Assembly: GCA_029946075.1 (NCBI GenBank)
Contig: JAQSDT010000179.1
Location: 1 to 5,848 of the forward strand
DNA: 5,848 nt
Origin: a bacterium
GTDB taxonomy: Bacteria; Pseudomonadota; Alphaproteobacteria; Rhizobiales; Xanthobacteraceae
Direction of reading: 5' to 3'
Shown: positions 5,422 through 5,848 of the stretch, piece after piece
Position numbering within the stretch: the first letter of the stretch is position 1
Layout of the letters: every line of letters starts with the position of its first letter
Program-made: the position numbers and the translations under genes
Notes under the pieces: model-generated
Told to the model about the DNA's origin: nothing
The model's database searches: none
The model's input: the letters and a program-made list of their open reading frames with translations, nothing else

Positions 5422-5848
5422 CTACCCGCCTCCGGACGCGATCATCAACGACGGCATCGCGGCCGGCTTCGACAGCGCTTCCCCGACACAGCGCAGCATG
5501 GCACGGGCCTGCTCGGTGACGTAGTCGACCAGCCAGCGTTCGAAATCGTCCGGCGCCATCGCCCTGGCGACGAGGTAGCCCTGCACGACGTCGCAGCCGA
5601 GCTCCGACAACAGCTTCCATTGCCCCTTGGTCTCGACGCCCTCGGCGACCACGGCCATTCTCAGGCTCTGGCCGACGCGGACGACGGCGGTGGCGACCGC
5701 GAGCGCGCTGGGGTCGTGTTCGACATTGCGCATGAAACTGCGGTCAATCTTCAGTTCGCGGATCGGCAGCAGCGCCAGCCGGCTCAGGCTTGAATAACCG
5801 GTGCCGAAATCGTCCAGCGAGAGGCCGACGCCGAGCTTGCGAATGGCG
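5422..5848 (-). CDS. EAL-domain cyclic-di-GMP phosphodiesterase, C-terminal part
   Basis: The gene enters from the right edge and ends with TAG at 5422-5424; 141 C-terminal residues are visible. Reading from the edge they contain LDDFGTGYSSLS (visible residues 11-22), LKIDRSF (32-38), AEGVET followed by Gln76 (68-76) and QGYL (89-92). These are the later conserved motifs of EAL domains, including the Asp-Asp pair of loop 6, the catalytic Lys of the LKID motif and the second Glu of AEGVE. The retained residues suggest an active enzyme that hydrolyses c-di-GMP to pGpG. After QGYL about 50 more residues follow, including a tail without a recognised domain, ending MIASGGG. The EAL signature itself and any sensory, PAS or GGDEF part lie beyond the window. 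It runs opposite to the aromatic cluster and is probably functionally unrelated. Confidence 0.92.
   Translation of the reverse strand, partial: AIRKLGVGLSLDDFGTGYSSLSRLALLPIRELKIDRSFMRNVEHDPSALAVATAVVRVGQSLRMAVVAEGVETKGQWKLLSELGCDVVQGYLVARAMAPDDFERWLVDYVTEQARAMLRCVGEALSKPAAMPSLMIASGGG

Noticed and set aside
5398..5793. Plus-strand open frame over the EAL gene
   Set aside because: The minus-strand reading gives unmistakable EAL motifs; the plus-strand frame is Arg/His/Asp-rich and begins in the repeat hairpin.
1..5848. Mobile element, tRNA or rRNA genes, phage or defence system
   Set aside because: No transposase, integrase, tRNA-like cloverleaf, rRNA segment or nuclease/toxin gene was seen; every sizeable gene is accounted for by catabolic, transport or signalling families.

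Overview
The window is GC-rich, densely packed alphaproteobacterial DNA. The proteins and the intergenic repeats suggest a member of the Bradyrhizobium/Rhodopseudomonas group. This assignment rests on recognition of gene content and repeats, not on a search. The centre is a five-gene, plus-strand cluster for uptake and side-chain degradation of lignin-derived hydroxycinnamates (p-coumarate, ferulate). It corresponds in gene content to the couAB/couP region described in Rhodopseudomonas palustris.

Layout. Positions 1-120 hold intergenic repeats: a perfect 24-bp-arm palindrome, a half copy of a second repeat type, and a GTAGGG-headed fragment. Positions 121-184 are a compact, AT-rich control region. 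It has a TTGACT box, a perfect 9-bp inverted repeat (140-162) that looks like the operator of a small dimeric repressor (a CouR-like MarR protein is the best candidate), and a ribosome binding site. The genes follow: couA-like enoyl-CoA hydratase (185-988), couB-like hydroxycinnamoyl-CoA synthetase (990-2879, 1 nt downstream), HSD10-type short-chain dehydrogenase (2915-3676), 4-hydroxybenzoyl-CoA-type thioesterase (3690-4109), and after a 102-bp gap a secreted ABC-transporter binding protein resembling CouP (4212-5360). A repeat-type hairpin at 5371-5410 separates this cluster from a convergent minus-strand gene, the C-terminal part of an EAL-domain cyclic-di-GMP phosphodiesterase (5422 to the window edge).

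Working model. The binding protein captures the aromatic acid in the periplasm. The synthetase makes the CoA thioester and the hydratase adds water to the side-chain double bond. The HSD10-like dehydrogenase could oxidise the 3-hydroxyacyl-CoA, and the thioesterase could release 4-hydroxybenzoate from its CoA ester. This gene set, plus a two-glutamate hydratase active site instead of the Ser/Glu/Tyr set of the hydratase-lyase HCHL, points to a beta-oxidative route. The R. palustris pathway is, as I recall, described as non-beta-oxidative. The thiolase needed for full beta-oxidation, the aldehyde dehydrogenase needed for the alternative, the transporter permease/ATPase genes and the regulator gene are all absent from the window.
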